Source: CALKWS01 sp051020515
GTDB lineage: Bacteria; Actinomycetota; Actinomycetes; Actinomycetales; Beutenbergiaceae
Assembly (NCBI RefSeq): GCF_051020515.1
Contig: NZ_CP194857.1
Span: 2,542,001 to 2,606,000 of the forward strand
Direction of reading: 5' to 3'
DNA: 64,000 nt
Shown here: positions 47,109-59,028 of the stretch, piece by piece
Numbering within the stretch: position 1 is the first letter of the stretch
Layout: each line of letters starts with the position of its first letter
Made by a program: the position numbers and the translations under genes
The notes under the pieces: generated by a model
What the model saw: only the letters and a program-made list of their open reading frames with translations
Databases searched by the model: none
What the model was told of the DNA's origin: nothing

Positions 47109-48656
47109 GTGCTTCGACGCATCATCGCGATCGCGATCATCGTGATCGGAATCGCCGCCCTGGTCGGGGCGGTGGGCTCGGCGACCTTCTGGCGTCCTGA
47201 CGACCGCGTCACCGCAACCATGCCGGCGGCGCCCCAGGAGCCGGTGGTCGTGACCGCTCCCGGCGTGCTGGACATGGTGGACGACACCGTCGAGGTGCGG
47301 GTGGTCGGTGCCACGGACTCCACCCCGGTGGTGCTGGCGATGGGCCGCGAGGCGGACGTGCACGCCTGGATCGACGGGGCGCCCTATGTGGAGATCACCG
47401 GCCTGACCACGTGGGAGCAGCTGGCGGTCCGCCAGGTGGAGGCGGTCGAGCCCGAACCCGACGAGGACGAGGCCACCGAGGACGAGGAGGCCGCCGAGGA
47501 CGAGGACGCCGCCGAGGAGCCGATCCTGCCGGACCCGGCCGGTTCGGACCTGTGGATCGAAGAGGTCACCGGTACCGCCGAGTTGACGTATGAGTGGACC
47601 GTGGTGCCCGGGCGCTGGGTGCTGCTCGCCGCCTCCGACGGAACCGAACCCGCTCCGCAGGTGGAACTGACGTGGGACCGCGAGGTGGAGACTCCGCTGC
47701 TGGTTCCAGGCCTGATCGTCGGCGGCGTGCTGGTACTGGCCGGGTTGATCGCCCTGATCCTGTTCCTGCTGATGGATCGGGAGACCGCACGAGCCCGCCG
47801 GGCCCGCACCGAGAGCGAGGTGGTCGACACCCAGGTCCCGGCGCGCCGCGAGGGTCGCCACCGTGAGCCGACCACCGATGACGAACTCAGTTACGCCGAA
47901 CGGCTTGGCTGGCCCAGCGCCGAGGCGGGTGCTGCGGAGCGGGATGACGCCGAGGAACCGCCGACCGATACCGGCGAGCTGCCCACCAGCGTGCTCGGCG
48001 CCGACGGAGAGCCCCTGACCCGGCGGGAACTGCGCGAGCGTGAGCGTGCCCGACAGGAGGCCGAGCGTGCCAGCGCGAAGCGCGCGTGGTGGAGGTTCGG
48101 GTCCGGTCCGGCGAAGCAGAAGGCCGACGGCGAGGGCACGGTCGAGGGCCAGGATGTGGCCGACGGCGACGGTGCTGCCGGTGCGGACGGGGCCGACCGC
48201 CTGGATGCCCGGCACGGAACCGACGCCGAGGCGGACGCCGAGCACTCCGCCACGGAACTGTCGGATTGGGTCAGCAGCGGCCGAAGTGGCACGCAGGCGG
48301 GCCCGATCCGCACGTACCCGGCCGCCGCACCCGGTGCAACACCAGCCGGAACTGAATCTGCCCCCGGGAGTGGCCTGTCCCCGAGCGCGGCCACACCGGA
48401 GCAGGCCGAGTACGACGCCGCAGCGGTCGAGCCCGAAGCCGGGGACGAGCCTGGAACCAGGGAGGACTACGACGAGGAACGGCCTCCGGTGCGGTGGCAG
48501 AAGTTGTGGGGCCGGAAGGAGCGCCACGCCCCTGAGCCGGAGGCGCCCGAGGACCTACCTGAAGGCGAACCGGAGCCGTTGGACACCGAGGACCCGCACA
48601 GTTCGGGGGCGCGGTGGCGAAAGACCTGGGGTATTCAGCAGGAGGACAACCGATGA
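47109..48656 (+). CDS. Two-segment membrane protein with repeated Trp motifs in the tail
   Basis: A 515-residue protein I cannot assign. Membrane segments lie at about 5-25 and 198-222. Between them is an extracytoplasmic domain of 170 residues with an acidic stretch (VEAVEPEPDEDEATEDEEAA). The cytoplasmic tail of 290 residues is charged and mostly disordered, but holds three related Trp clusters: RAWWRFGSG, VRWQKLWGRK and ARWRKTWGIQ, the last at the C-terminus. They look like repeated short binding motifs. GTG start at 47109 follows CTGGAGGA. It overlaps the lipoprotein gene by four bases (ATGA), so the two are made together. Confidence 0.72.
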   Translation: MLRRIIAIAIIVIGIAALVGAVGSATFWRPDDRVTATMPAAPQEPVVVTAPGVLDMVDDTVEVRVVGATDSTPVVLAMGREADVHAWIDGAPYVEITGLTTWEQLAVRQVEAVEPEPDEDEATEDEEAAEDEDAAEEPILPDPAGSDLWIEEVTGTAELTYEWTVVPGRWVLLAASDGTEPAPQVELTWDREVETPLLVPGLIVGGVLVLAGLIALILFLLMDRETARARRARTESEVVDTQVPARREGRHREPTTDDELSYAERLGWPSAEAGAAERDDAEEPPTDTGELPTSVLGADGEPLTRRELRERERARQEAERASAKRAWWRFGSGPAKQKADGEGTVEGQDVADGDGAAGADGADRLDARHGTDAEADAEHSATELSDWVSSGRSGTQAGPIRTYPAAAPGATPAGTESAPGSGLSPSAATPEQAEYDAAAVEPEAGDEPGTREDYDEERPPVRWQKLWGRKERHAPEPEAPEDLPEGEPEPLDTEDPHSSGARWRKTWGIQQEDNR

Positions 48657-49660
48657 TCCGTCGGAACCGTGTGGCGGCACTTGTCGGTGCGGCACTGGCG
48701 GTACTGCTTGTCGCCTGCACACCGGAGATTCCCGAGGTGTCGCCCGACCCCGAGGAGACCGAGGCCCAGCCGGTACTGGATGTGCCGCGGTTGGAGCGCG
48801 TGCTGGCCGATATCGAGGAACACATCAACGCCGCCGATGAAGAGTCCGACGGCGACATCCTCGCCGAGCGGATGGAGGACCCGGCGCTGGCGGTGCGCAC
48901 AGCGGAGTACCGGTTGCGCAGCGCCACCGCCGACACCGACGACGAGACCGGCCTGCAGCCGTTGACCACCTCCAGCGCGGTCTCGATCGTGGCCGCCACC
49001 GAGGAGTGGCCCAGAGCGGTGTTCGTGATCACCGAGATCCCCGATGAGGCCAACAGCCCCCTGCTGATCGGTCTGCGCCAGGAGACTCCGCAGGAGCCGT
49101 ACCGGATGTTCTCGTGGGTGCGGCTGCTGCCCGGCGTGACGACCCCGCAGACCGACGTGGCCGAGATCGGGAGTACCCCCGTTGATCCAGCAGATGACAG
49201 TTTCCTGACCAGCCCCCAACAGGCGCTGGAGAACTACGCCGACCTGCTCACCGAGGGTGAGGACAGTGAGTTCGCCGATGACTTCGCCGAGGAGCCCTTC
49301 CGCGAACTCGTCGAGCAGGAGGCGCAGACCCTGTCGGAGAACGTGGAAGCGGCCGGTGAGTTCACCCATGACACCGCGGTGCGTGAGGACGACACGGTCG
49401 CGATGCTGACCGCCGACGGCGGGGTGGTGGTGATCGGGGCGATGCGCACCCGACACACCTTCACCAAGACCGAGGACGACGGCGAGGTCGAGGTGGGCGG
49501 GCAGTTGGCGGCGCTGTCGGAGGACGACGGCGAAGTGAACGAAAGCCTGCGCGGCACCTACCATGTGATGGTGGCGCTGTACGTGCCGACGGAGCAGGAG
49601 GACGCCCAGATCACCGTGCTCGGTGTGGAGCGTGTTCTCGCGGATGTCTCCGAGGAGTGA
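48653..49660 (+). CDS. Predicted lipoprotein
   Basis: A 335-residue exported protein. A basic N-terminus (MIRRNRVAA) and hydrophobic core lead to the lipobox LLVAC with the lipid cysteine at C22, followed by an acidic linker. The mature part (about 45-335) has no recognised domain; it contains VLDVPRLERVLADIEEHINA, VFVITEIPDEANSPLLIGLR and VERVLADVSEE. ATG 48653 overlaps the end of the two-segment membrane protein (ATGA). The pair is followed by ybbN after 28 bases, making a probable three-gene envelope-related operon of unknown function. Confidence 0.75.
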   Translation: MIRRNRVAALVGAALAVLLVACTPEIPEVSPDPEETEAQPVLDVPRLERVLADIEEHINAADEESDGDILAERMEDPALAVRTAEYRLRSATADTDDETGLQPLTTSSAVSIVAATEEWPRAVFVITEIPDEANSPLLIGLRQETPQEPYRMFSWVRLLPGVTTPQTDVAEIGSTPVDPADDSFLTSPQQALENYADLLTEGEDSEFADDFAEEPFRELVEQEAQTLSENVEAAGEFTHDTAVREDDTVAMLTADGGVVVIGAMRTRHTFTKTEDDGEVEVGGQLAALSEDDGEVNESLRGTYHVMVALYVPTEQEDAQITVLGVERVLADVSEE

Positions 49661-49688
49661 GATTCGTGAACCAGCGAGGAAGAGTGCG

Positions 49689-50618
49689 ATGAGTCAACCG
49701 TCCATCAACCTGCGCGGCGCCGTGGACCTGTCGAGCCTGTCCGCACCCCCGTCGCCGCCCGGTGGCGAGGCGCCGTCCTCGGGCGGCGGCGCAGTGGTCG
49801 ACGTGACGCTGCAGTCCTTCCAGGAGGTCGTGCAGCGTTCGGTCGAGGTGCCGGTGATCATCGATCTGCGCTCGCCCCGCTCGCCCGCCTCGGGAGAGTT
49901 GAGCGCGACCTTGCAGACCCTGGCCGGGGAGTACGGCGGACGGTTCCTGCTGGCCCGCGCGGACGTGGACGCCTACCCACAGATCGCGCAGGCCTTCCAG
50001 GTGCAGGGCGCCCCGGCGGTCTGCGCGGTGATCAAGGGCCAGCCCTTACCGCTGTTCCAGGGACCGCAGCCACTCGAGCAGATCCGCGCGGTGATCGATG
50101 AGGTGCTCCGGGTCGCGGCCGAGAACGGGGTGACCGGCAAGGTCGAGGGCGTGGAGGAACCGGCTGAGGATGAGGACGGTGAGGAGGCCGCCGAGGAGCC
50201 GTTGCCGCCGCACATCCAGGCCGCCTACGACGCGATCGAGAATGACGACCTGGACGCCGCTGCCGAGGCATTCGAGCAAGGGTTGAAGGAGAACCCGGCC
50301 GATGCCGAAGCGAAGGCCGGCCTGGCCCAGGTGGACCTGGGCCGGCGGCTCTCCGGTCTGGATATCCAGAGCGTGCTCACTACGGTGGCCCAGGCCGCCT
50401 CGGACGACGTCGAGGCTCACCTTGCCGCCGCCGACGTCGAGGCCGCCAGTGGGCAGATCGAGCAGGCCTTCTCCCGGCTGATCTCGCTGGTGCGGGTAAC
50501 GGCCGGCGACGATCGGGAGCGCGCACGCAAGCGACTTCTCGAACTCTTCCTCATCGTGCCCGAGGGCTCGCCGGAACTGCTCAAGGCCCGGCGCGAACTG
50601 GCTGTCGCGCTGTACTGA
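49689..50618 (+). CDS. ybbN: YbbN-like thioredoxin-TPR protein without CXXC
   Basis: A 309-residue cytoplasmic protein. Residues about 38-140 are a thioredoxin fold (LQSFQEVVQRSVEVPVIIDL, RFLLARADVDAYPQIAQAFQ, VQGAPAVCAVIKGQPLPLFQ). Residues about 175-309 are a TPR-like helical tail (IQAAYDAIENDDLDAAAEAF, EQGLKENPADAEAKAGLAQV). This is the YbbN/CnoX architecture, a holdase that passes clients to GroEL or DnaK. The usual CXXC is replaced by DLRSPRSPAS with no cysteine, so it is not a redox enzyme. In M. tuberculosis its counterpart (Rv1324) also lies beside glgB, so the place is ancestral. ATG 49689 is preceded by GAGGAAGAG. Confidence 0.88.
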   Translation: MSQPSINLRGAVDLSSLSAPPSPPGGEAPSSGGGAVVDVTLQSFQEVVQRSVEVPVIIDLRSPRSPASGELSATLQTLAGEYGGRFLLARADVDAYPQIAQAFQVQGAPAVCAVIKGQPLPLFQGPQPLEQIRAVIDEVLRVAAENGVTGKVEGVEEPAEDEDGEEAAEEPLPPHIQAAYDAIENDDLDAAAEAFEQGLKENPADAEAKAGLAQVDLGRRLSGLDIQSVLTTVAQAASDDVEAHLAAADVEAASGQIEQAFSRLISLVRVTAGDDRERARKRLLELFLIVPEGSPELLKARRELAVALY

Positions 50619-50674
50619 GCGTGACGGCGTCGCTACGCCACACCACACCGCGCGCTCCAGCACCCCGCCGCCCG

Positions 50675-52713
50675 TTAGAACGGCGGAGGTCCGGTGGTGC
50701 TCGGGAAATCCTGGACACGATGTCGGTCCAGTGGCGTGGGATCGCGACCGGTGAGTTCGTCGAGTTCGGCGTCGCTGGCGATTCCGGGACTGACCGGGGC
50801 GGCCCGGTTGAGCCATCCGGGATCCTCGGCGTGCTCGGCCCGGATGGTTATCAGCGCGCGGACCAGTTTGTCGGTGTGATGAGCAGGATCGACGACCTCG
50901 GCGGGCTTGGTGTGGTGGAAGCCCAGTGGTGAGGTCCAGTGCGTGTCTCCGGTGTGGTGATCACGGCGAACCGACCAGACTCCGGCGGTCTTGAGTTGAT
51001 GGTGCCGGGCGCACAGCAGGTGCAGATTGCCCAGGTGCGTCTGGGTCCAGGCCGGCCGGGTGGGGTCGAAAGCGACGATGTGGTCAAACTGGCAGCGCCG
51101 GGCCGGCTGGCGACAGGTGGGGAACCGGCAGGTCGCGTCCCGGGTGAGGATGTACTCGCGCAGGGCCGCTGCCGGTTGATAGGTGTCACTGCTGAGGATC
51201 CCCAGCGCCGCCATGACGGCAACGGGGTCGGCTGCGTCGTCGGGCTTTGTTCCGTTCGCGTCCGTCCGGACATTCGGCGTCTCTGACCGGGTTGGTTGAC
51301 GGCGTTGGAGTCGTTCGAAGATCGAGGCGATCGGATCGTGGTCAAGCAAGCAGCCCTGCGGAGTTGGGCTCACAAAGGTCACCGGTGACGGGTTCGGCGG
51401 GAGCAGCGTGCCGGTGAAGGCGTCAGTGCGGATCGCCCTGGTCGTGACCCGTCCTGCTCGGGCGGTTGTGATGTCGGTTCCCCGGACGCGAGTGCCTGCG
51501 GCGTGAGTTCTTTCGGCTTGGGCGACTGCGACGGCGGGTGCCGCGGCCTGGGCCGCTTCCGCACCATCGGCCGCGTCCTCGGCCTGGGCCGCCGTGGGGG
51601 TGGTCGCCTCGACCTCACCCGCCGGCCGGCAGCGTCCTCGGCCTGCACGGTTGTGGTGCTGGTTCCCTCGCCCTGGGCCGCGGTGGCATCGGTTCCCTTG
51701 CCCCGGCTGTTGGTGGTTGCGACTTCCGCATGCGCCGCGTTGGTGCCCGCGACCGTCGGGGACGGCACGCTCTCTGCGGCCAGGTGCCGGACCACCTCAG
51801 CCGAGAGAGGGCCGTAGCCGGCGAGGTAACCCGGCGAGTCGTCGTCGCCGTCGAGAGTGGACTGGGCGATGGTGAGGACCAGGTGCGGGCGCTTGCGGTG
51901 CTGGGTCGGCACCGGCCGTCCCTCCGGGGTCCGACCGCTGGTCATCGTCTGGTTGATCAAGTCGGTGAAGGCGTCCACGCGGCGCGCCCCGACCGGACGG
52001 TCGTCGTCCGGATCGGCCTTGACCGCGAGGCAGTCCAGCGTCGTCATGGCCGCGACGGCTTCGGTTGCCGGCAGGTAGAAGGTCAGATACGCCATGCCGT
52101 CGTCGGCCGCGGTGACGCTGACATGGCGCTGCGTGGCGGCTTCTTCATGCCGCTCCTGCGCAAGGTCGGCATCCACCGCTAGGACGGCCGCGCGCAGACG
52201 GTGGCGCAACTGTCCGGAGGTCAGGTCCGGAGCCTCCGGCAACAGGGTGCGGTGGATCGCGCGTGCCTGGGCATCGGGCAACGTCCTGGTGGCGTCGATG
52301 AACACCTCGGCCTTCGGTAGGTCAATCTCTCCGCCGAGGAGGGCGAAGTGCACTTCCGCATAGTCATCCAGGGCTGCTGCCCGGTTCAGCATCCGGTCGG
52401 CTGCGGCGGTGGTGATCCGTAGCCGGGCGGCGAGTTCCTCGGCTGTCCCAGTGCCGGGATGGGCGTCCTGGAGACGCTGCAGGATCTCCGCCTCGATGCC
52501 ATCCAGGTTCGAGCGCAGTCGACGGCAGCACGCCACCATCTCGGTCAGCACGCCGGCATCGGTGGTCCCACTGCTCAGGTACGACTTCAGGCGCTTGAAG
52601 ATCCGCCGGTGCGGATGCGTGCCCGCCAGCGCCCGGGCCGCCCTTCTCCGCTCGCTCCAGGGGTCATCGCCCGGAGTGCGTACCCCCGGGTGCTGAGCAG
52701 CGGTGCTGGGCAT
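50675..52713 (-). CDS. DUF222/HNH endonuclease domain protein (one frameshift)
   Basis: A 679-residue protein after repair. The N-terminal DUF222 domain includes RSNLDGIEAEILQRLQDAHP, AARLRITTAAADRMLNRAAA, PKAEVFIDATRTLPDAQARA and MAYLTFYLPATEAVAAM. The C-terminal HNH nuclease has DATCRFPTCRQPARRCQFDH and NLHLLCARHHQLKTAGVWSV. Between them lies an Ala/Glu/Thr-rich spacer with repeated QAEDAA; the frame breaks there, at about 51618-51628, and one missing base restores it. Genes of this type (mycobacterial 13E12 repeat family) occur in many copies and spread between genomes. The target is unknown. It sits between ybbN and glgB, where M. tuberculosis carries a PE_PGRS gene. Confidence 0.82.
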
Positions 52714-52786
52714 GGAACCACGGTATCGCCGACCACTGACATTCTCCGCACGCGCGTTCGAGGAATGGGGCGGTGAGCTGCCTGGG

Positions 52787-55096
52787 TCAGTCCCTCGCGG
52801 GCGCCAGGAACACCGCCCCCAGCGGAGGTACCCGCAGGGCGACCGAGTACCGCTGACCTCGCCAGGGCACCTCCTCGGCCCGTACCTGCCCGAGGTTGCC
52901 AACTCCGGACCCGCCGTACTCGGTGGCGTCGGAGTTGAAGACCTCGTCCCAGGCCCCGCCGTGCGGCAGGCCCACGCGGTAGTTCTCGTGCGGGGTACCC
53001 GCGAAGTTCACCACGACCGCGACCACGTCGGAGCCGATGCCCGCCATGTGGGAGTCGGCCCTCGCCCTGTCCGGGGCGTTGCCAGCCCCGTCGGGATCAT
53101 GCCCTGCTCGATCGGGGTCGGTCCCCACCCGGTCGGAGGTGTTCCCCGCTCCATCGGAGGCGTCCCGCACCCTGCCGGGCTCCGCCGCACTGCTCTTGCG
53201 CAGATACGCCAGCACGTTGTGGTCGCCGTCGTTGGCCTCCAGCCACTCGAAGCCGGCGTGGCTGAAGTCCTCGGCCCACAACGCGCGATGCTCACGGTAG
53301 ACCTCGTTCAGTCGCTTCATCGCCAAACGCACCCCGGAGTGCTCCGGCGAGTCACCCTGGGCCCAGTCCAGCGACGCCGATTCCGACCACTCGGCCTCCT
53401 GGGCGAACTCCGAGCCCATGAACAGCAACTTCTTGCCCGGGTGCGACCACTGGTAGGCCAGCAACGCCCGCACCCCGGCCAGTTGCTGCCATCGGTCACC
53501 GGGCATCTTGCGCAGCAGCGACCCCTTCCCATGCACCACCTCGTCATGACTGAGCGGCAGCACGAACTGCTCCGAGAAGGCGTAGACGAGGGAGAACGTC
53601 AACTCCCCGTGGTGGTAGCGCCGGTTGACGGGCTCCTCGGCCAGATAGCGCAGCGTGTCGTTCATCCAGCCCATGTTCCACTTCAGCCCGAAGCCGAGCC
53701 CGCCCGCCTCGGTGGGGGAGGTCACCCCGGGCCAGGCGGTGGACTCCTCGGCGATCATCATGATCCCCGGGGAGGTGCGGTACGCCGTCGCGTTGGCCTC
53801 CTGCAGGAACTGGATCGCCTCCAGGTTCTCCCGTCCGCCGCGCACGTTCGGGCGCCACTGGCCCGGCTTGCGCGAGTAGTCCAGGTACAGCATCGAGGCG
53901 ACCGCGTCCACCCGCAGCCCGTCGATGTGGAACTCGCGCAGCCAGTACAGGACGTTGGCGACCAGGAAGTTGCGGACCTCGTTGCGCCCGAAGTTGAACA
54001 CGTAGGTGCCCCAGTCCATCTGCTCCCCGCGCATCGGGTCGGGGTCCTCGTACAGCGCCGTGCCGTCGAAGCGGGCCAGGGCGAAGTCATCCTTGGGGAA
54101 GTGCGCCGGGACCCAGTCTACGATCACCCCGATGCCGGCCCGGTGCAGCGCGTCGACCAGGTAGCGGAACTCATCCGGGCTGCCGAACCGGGAGGATGGA
54201 GCGTAGTAGGAGGTGACCTGATAGCCCCACGATCCCCCGAAGGGATGTTCGGCCACCGGCATCAACTCCACGTGCGTGAAGCCCATCCAGGCGACGTACT
54301 CCACCAGTTCCTCGGCCAGTTCCCGGTAGCCCAGCCCGGGCCGCCAGGAACCCAGGTGCACCTCGTAGGCGCTGAACGGACCGGTGTGGGGGTCCTGCTG
54401 CGCGCGTTCGGACATCCAGTCCCCGTCGCCCCAGACGTAGTGGGAATCGGTCACCACCGACCCGGTGGCCGGGGGGTGCTCGGTGGCCCGGGCCATCGGG
54501 TCGGCCTTGGACTTCCAGGTGCCGTCGGACCCGCGGATCTCGAACTTGTAGGTGTTGTTGACCCCGACGCCGGGGATGAACAACTCCCAGACCCCGGTGC
54601 CGCCCAGGACGCGCATCGCGTGGGCGGTCCCGTCCCAGTTGTTGAAGTCGCCCACCACGCGCACGGTCTGTGCGTTCGGCGCCCAGACCGCGAACGAGGT
54701 TCCACGGACCGTCCCGAGCTCGGAGGGGAAGGTGCGCACGTGTGCACCCAGCACCTGCCAGAGCCGCTCGTGGCGTCCCTCACCGATGAGGTGCAGGTCC
54801 ACCTCCCCGAGGGTGGGCCAGAACCGGTAGGGATCATCGACGACGGAGGCCCTCCGGTCGTAGGTGACCTCCACCCGGTAGTCGGGAACGTGGGCACCGG
54901 GCATGGTGGCCACCCAGATGCCGTCCTGTTCGTGGCTGGCCTCGAGGTACTGGGTGTCGGTGACGATCCGGACCTGCTCGGCGAACCGGCGCAGGCTGCG
55001 GAAGGTGACCACCTCATCGGCGACGTGGGCGCCGAGCACGTCGTGGGGGGAGTGGTGCTCACCACGGGCGACGGCGGCCAGGGTGGCGGCGTCCAC
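52787..55096 (-). CDS. glgB: 1,4-alpha-glucan branching enzyme GlgB, possibly fused to Pep2
   Basis: GH13 branching enzyme making alpha-1,6 links in glycogen-like glucan. The N-terminal carbohydrate module (SFAVWAPNAQTVRVVGDFNN) precedes the catalytic barrel. The nucleophile Asp is in HIDGLRVDAVASMLYLDYSR, the acid Glu in MMIAEESTAWPGV and the HD pair in FVLPLSHDEVVHGKGS. The C-terminal beta domain is interrupted by about 50 extra residues rich in Asp and Gly (53051-53200, with DGAGNTSD and DPDRAGHDP). No ribosome-binding site precedes GTG 55096. The frame is open upstream to 55189, and one missing base at about 55120 would join it to pep2 as a 1391-residue protein. Confidence 0.92.
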   Translation of the reverse strand: MDAATLAAVARGEHHSPHDVLGAHVADEVVTFRSLRRFAEQVRIVTDTQYLEASHEQDGIWVATMPGAHVPDYRVEVTYDRRASVVDDPYRFWPTLGEVDLHLIGEGRHERLWQVLGAHVRTFPSELGTVRGTSFAVWAPNAQTVRVVGDFNNWDGTAHAMRVLGGTGVWELFIPGVGVNNTYKFEIRGSDGTWKSKADPMARATEHPPATGSVVTDSHYVWGDGDWMSERAQQDPHTGPFSAYEVHLGSWRPGLGYRELAEELVEYVAWMGFTHVELMPVAEHPFGGSWGYQVTSYYAPSSRFGSPDEFRYLVDALHRAGIGVIVDWVPAHFPKDDFALARFDGTALYEDPDPMRGEQMDWGTYVFNFGRNEVRNFLVANVLYWLREFHIDGLRVDAVASMLYLDYSRKPGQWRPNVRGGRENLEAIQFLQEANATAYRTSPGIMMIAEESTAWPGVTSPTEAGGLGFGLKWNMGWMNDTLRYLAEEPVNRRYHHGELTFSLVYAFSEQFVLPLSHDEVVHGKGSLLRKMPGDRWQQLAGVRALLAYQWSHPGKKLLFMGSEFAQEAEWSESASLDWAQGDSPEHSGVRLAMKRLNEVYREHRALWAEDFSHAGFEWLEANDGDHNVLAYLRKSSAAEPGRVRDASDGAGNTSDRVGTDPDRAGHDPDGAGNAPDRARADSHMAGIGSDVVAVVVNFAGTPHENYRVGLPHGGAWDEVFNSDATEYGGSGVGNLGQVRAEEVPWRGQRYSVALRVPPLGAVFLAPARD

Positions 55097-55119
55097 GCGG
55101 ATCGGCGTGACTGCGGGGT

Positions 55120-56957
55120 CGGTTGGTCGGACTCGGCCGGAGCCGGGGCGGCGGGGGCGAGGGCTGCCGGATCGGCCGCCGGCGGCTCAGGTTCTGTGGA
55201 TGGGGACGAGGCGGGCGGGGTGTGCGGATCCGGGGTTGTCACGGTGTGCTCCTCGAAGAGAGACCGGATGGCGGACACGGGGATGTGCACCCAGTCGGGA
55301 CGGTTGCGGGCTTCGTAGGTGGCCTCGTAGCAGGCCTTGTCGATCTCGAGCAGACGCAGCAGCGCCGGATGGTTCATCGCTTCGGCGCCGGCGGTGCGGG
55401 CATAGCCGTCCAGGAACGCCGCCCGGGTGCCGCGCGCCCAGTCCGACCGGAGGGTCGACGGCGATGGGATGCCCGACGGCGGGAGTCCGGCCGTGGGCGG
55501 GGCCTCGCCGGGCGGCGGGGCGCCAGCGGCTACCGAGCCGGCGGCGTAGTCGAACGAGCGGAGCATCCCGGCTACGTCACGCAGTGCGAAGGACGGAGCG
55601 GTGCGTTCGGCGATCGGGCGCAACGGTTCGCCCTCGAAGTCCAGCACCACCCAGCCACGGTCGGGAGTGTGCAGCAGCTGGCCCAGGTGATAGTCGCCGT
55701 GCACGCGCTGCACCGGTGGCCAGTCGGGTTCGGCGAGGGCGTCGGCGATCATCTGCTCGAGCGCGCCGGCGTACCCGGCGATGTCGGGGACTTCGGCCGC
55801 GGCGGTGGCGAAGCGGGAGCGCACGTCGACGATCAGATGGGCGCGGGCTTGTTCGGCCTGATCAGCAAGTTCGATCTGATCAGCATCCGCCCCATCGCCG
55901 TCCTGGGCGTATTCCGCCGGCCCAGCGGACCCGAACACCGAGCGCAGCTGCTGGTGCAGGTGGGCGGTTACCTCGCCCAGGGCGAAGGCCTCGGCGGTGA
56001 AGTCACGAGTGCTAGTGCCGGTGCCGGTGCTAGTAGTGCCGGTGCCGGCGGCGGACTGCAGCGCCAGCGTCCAACCATCGCTCCCGCCGGGAAGGAATTC
56101 ACTTGCGAAGGCCAGGTGCCCACCGGATTCCGGGAGCCAGGAGGCCCAGAGCGCCCCGACCGGAGCCGGGACCAGCCTGCTGCCGCCGGCCGCCAGCGCC
56201 GACTGCACCTGGACCTCGGGGTTGGCGCCGGGCCGCAGCACGCGGAACACTTTGATGATCACCTGCTCGGGGTGCTCGGGGTGCTCGGGGTGCTCGGGGT
56301 GCTCGGGGTCAGCGTGCTCGGCAGCACCGGCCGCATGCACCGGAGCGCGCACCGGATCCCCGGCAGCGCGCGCCTGATCCCCGCCGGGACCGGTCCCGTC
56401 CTCGGCGTTCACCACGATCGAGGTATTGGACTGCTCCCCGCGCAGCACGCGGGAGGAGCGCACCGTGACGCGTGCGGCGTCGGGCGCCGGCTCGGACCGC
56501 ACCGGAGGCGGATCGGAGCGCTGCGAGTCCGGCGGTGCCGGCTCGGTGCGGATCTGCAGATCCGGTAACGCGCCGGCACCGGTGAGGGAGTCGAGTAGCA
56601 CCTGCACGTACACCGGGTCATAACAGGCGTCGTAGATCCAGCGCTTCCCCAGTTCGGAGTGCTCGACGGTGGCCACCAGCGCCCGCCGACCGGCCACCCG
56701 CTCCGGCAGTGGTTCCCCGCGGTAGGTGAGCGGCACGTGGTACAGCACCGGTTCGTCCCCGGCGGAGTCCAGGATCAAATGGGTGTCGATCCCCACCTCG
56801 CCCTCGGGGTCCTGCCACCGCAGTCCGCCCACACGGGAGAGCACCGGTGTGTGTCCCTTGCCGGCGTACCAGCGCTGGCGCATCAACCACTCGGGCAGGA
56901 AGTCCCCGAAGGCCGGGCTCAGGGCGGGAGGTGCCTTCGGCGGGTCCTGGTCGGTGC

Positions 56958-56961
<4 letters not shown>
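55120..56961 (-). CDS. pep2: Maltokinase Pep2 (Mak), reading frame lost at its C-terminal linker
   Basis: Phosphorylates maltose to maltose 1-phosphate, the GlgE substrate. About 614 residues precede the frame break. The N-terminal cap has DFLPEWLMRQRWYAGKGHTP. The kinase lobe has the APH-like catalytic VQRVHGDYHLGQLLHTPDRG and metal-binding VVLDFEGEPLRPIAERTAPS, then RDVAGMLRSFDYAAGS. It carries long low-complexity insertions, including PEHPEHPEHPEHPE and TGTTSTGTGTSTRD. After the natural Pep2 end (HIPVSAIRSLFEEH) a Pro/Ala linker runs to about 55120; beyond that the frame reads antisensical sequence over glgB until 54451. Start GTG 56961 overlaps the treS stop by four bases. Confidence 0.88.
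56268..56310 (-). repeat. 9-bp tandem repeat encoding EHP in Pep2
   Basis: About four to five copies of a 9-bp unit (GGTGCTCGG on the plus strand) encode PEHPEHPEHP. It lies within a low-complexity insertion of Pep2 and is prone to slippage. Confidence 0.8.

Positions 56962-59024
<2,063 letters not shown>

Positions 59025-59028
<4 letters not shown>

Noticed and set aside
56268..56310. Short regular repeats as a CRISPR or satellite
   Set aside because: They are a 9-bp in-frame coding repeat in Pep2 with no spacers.
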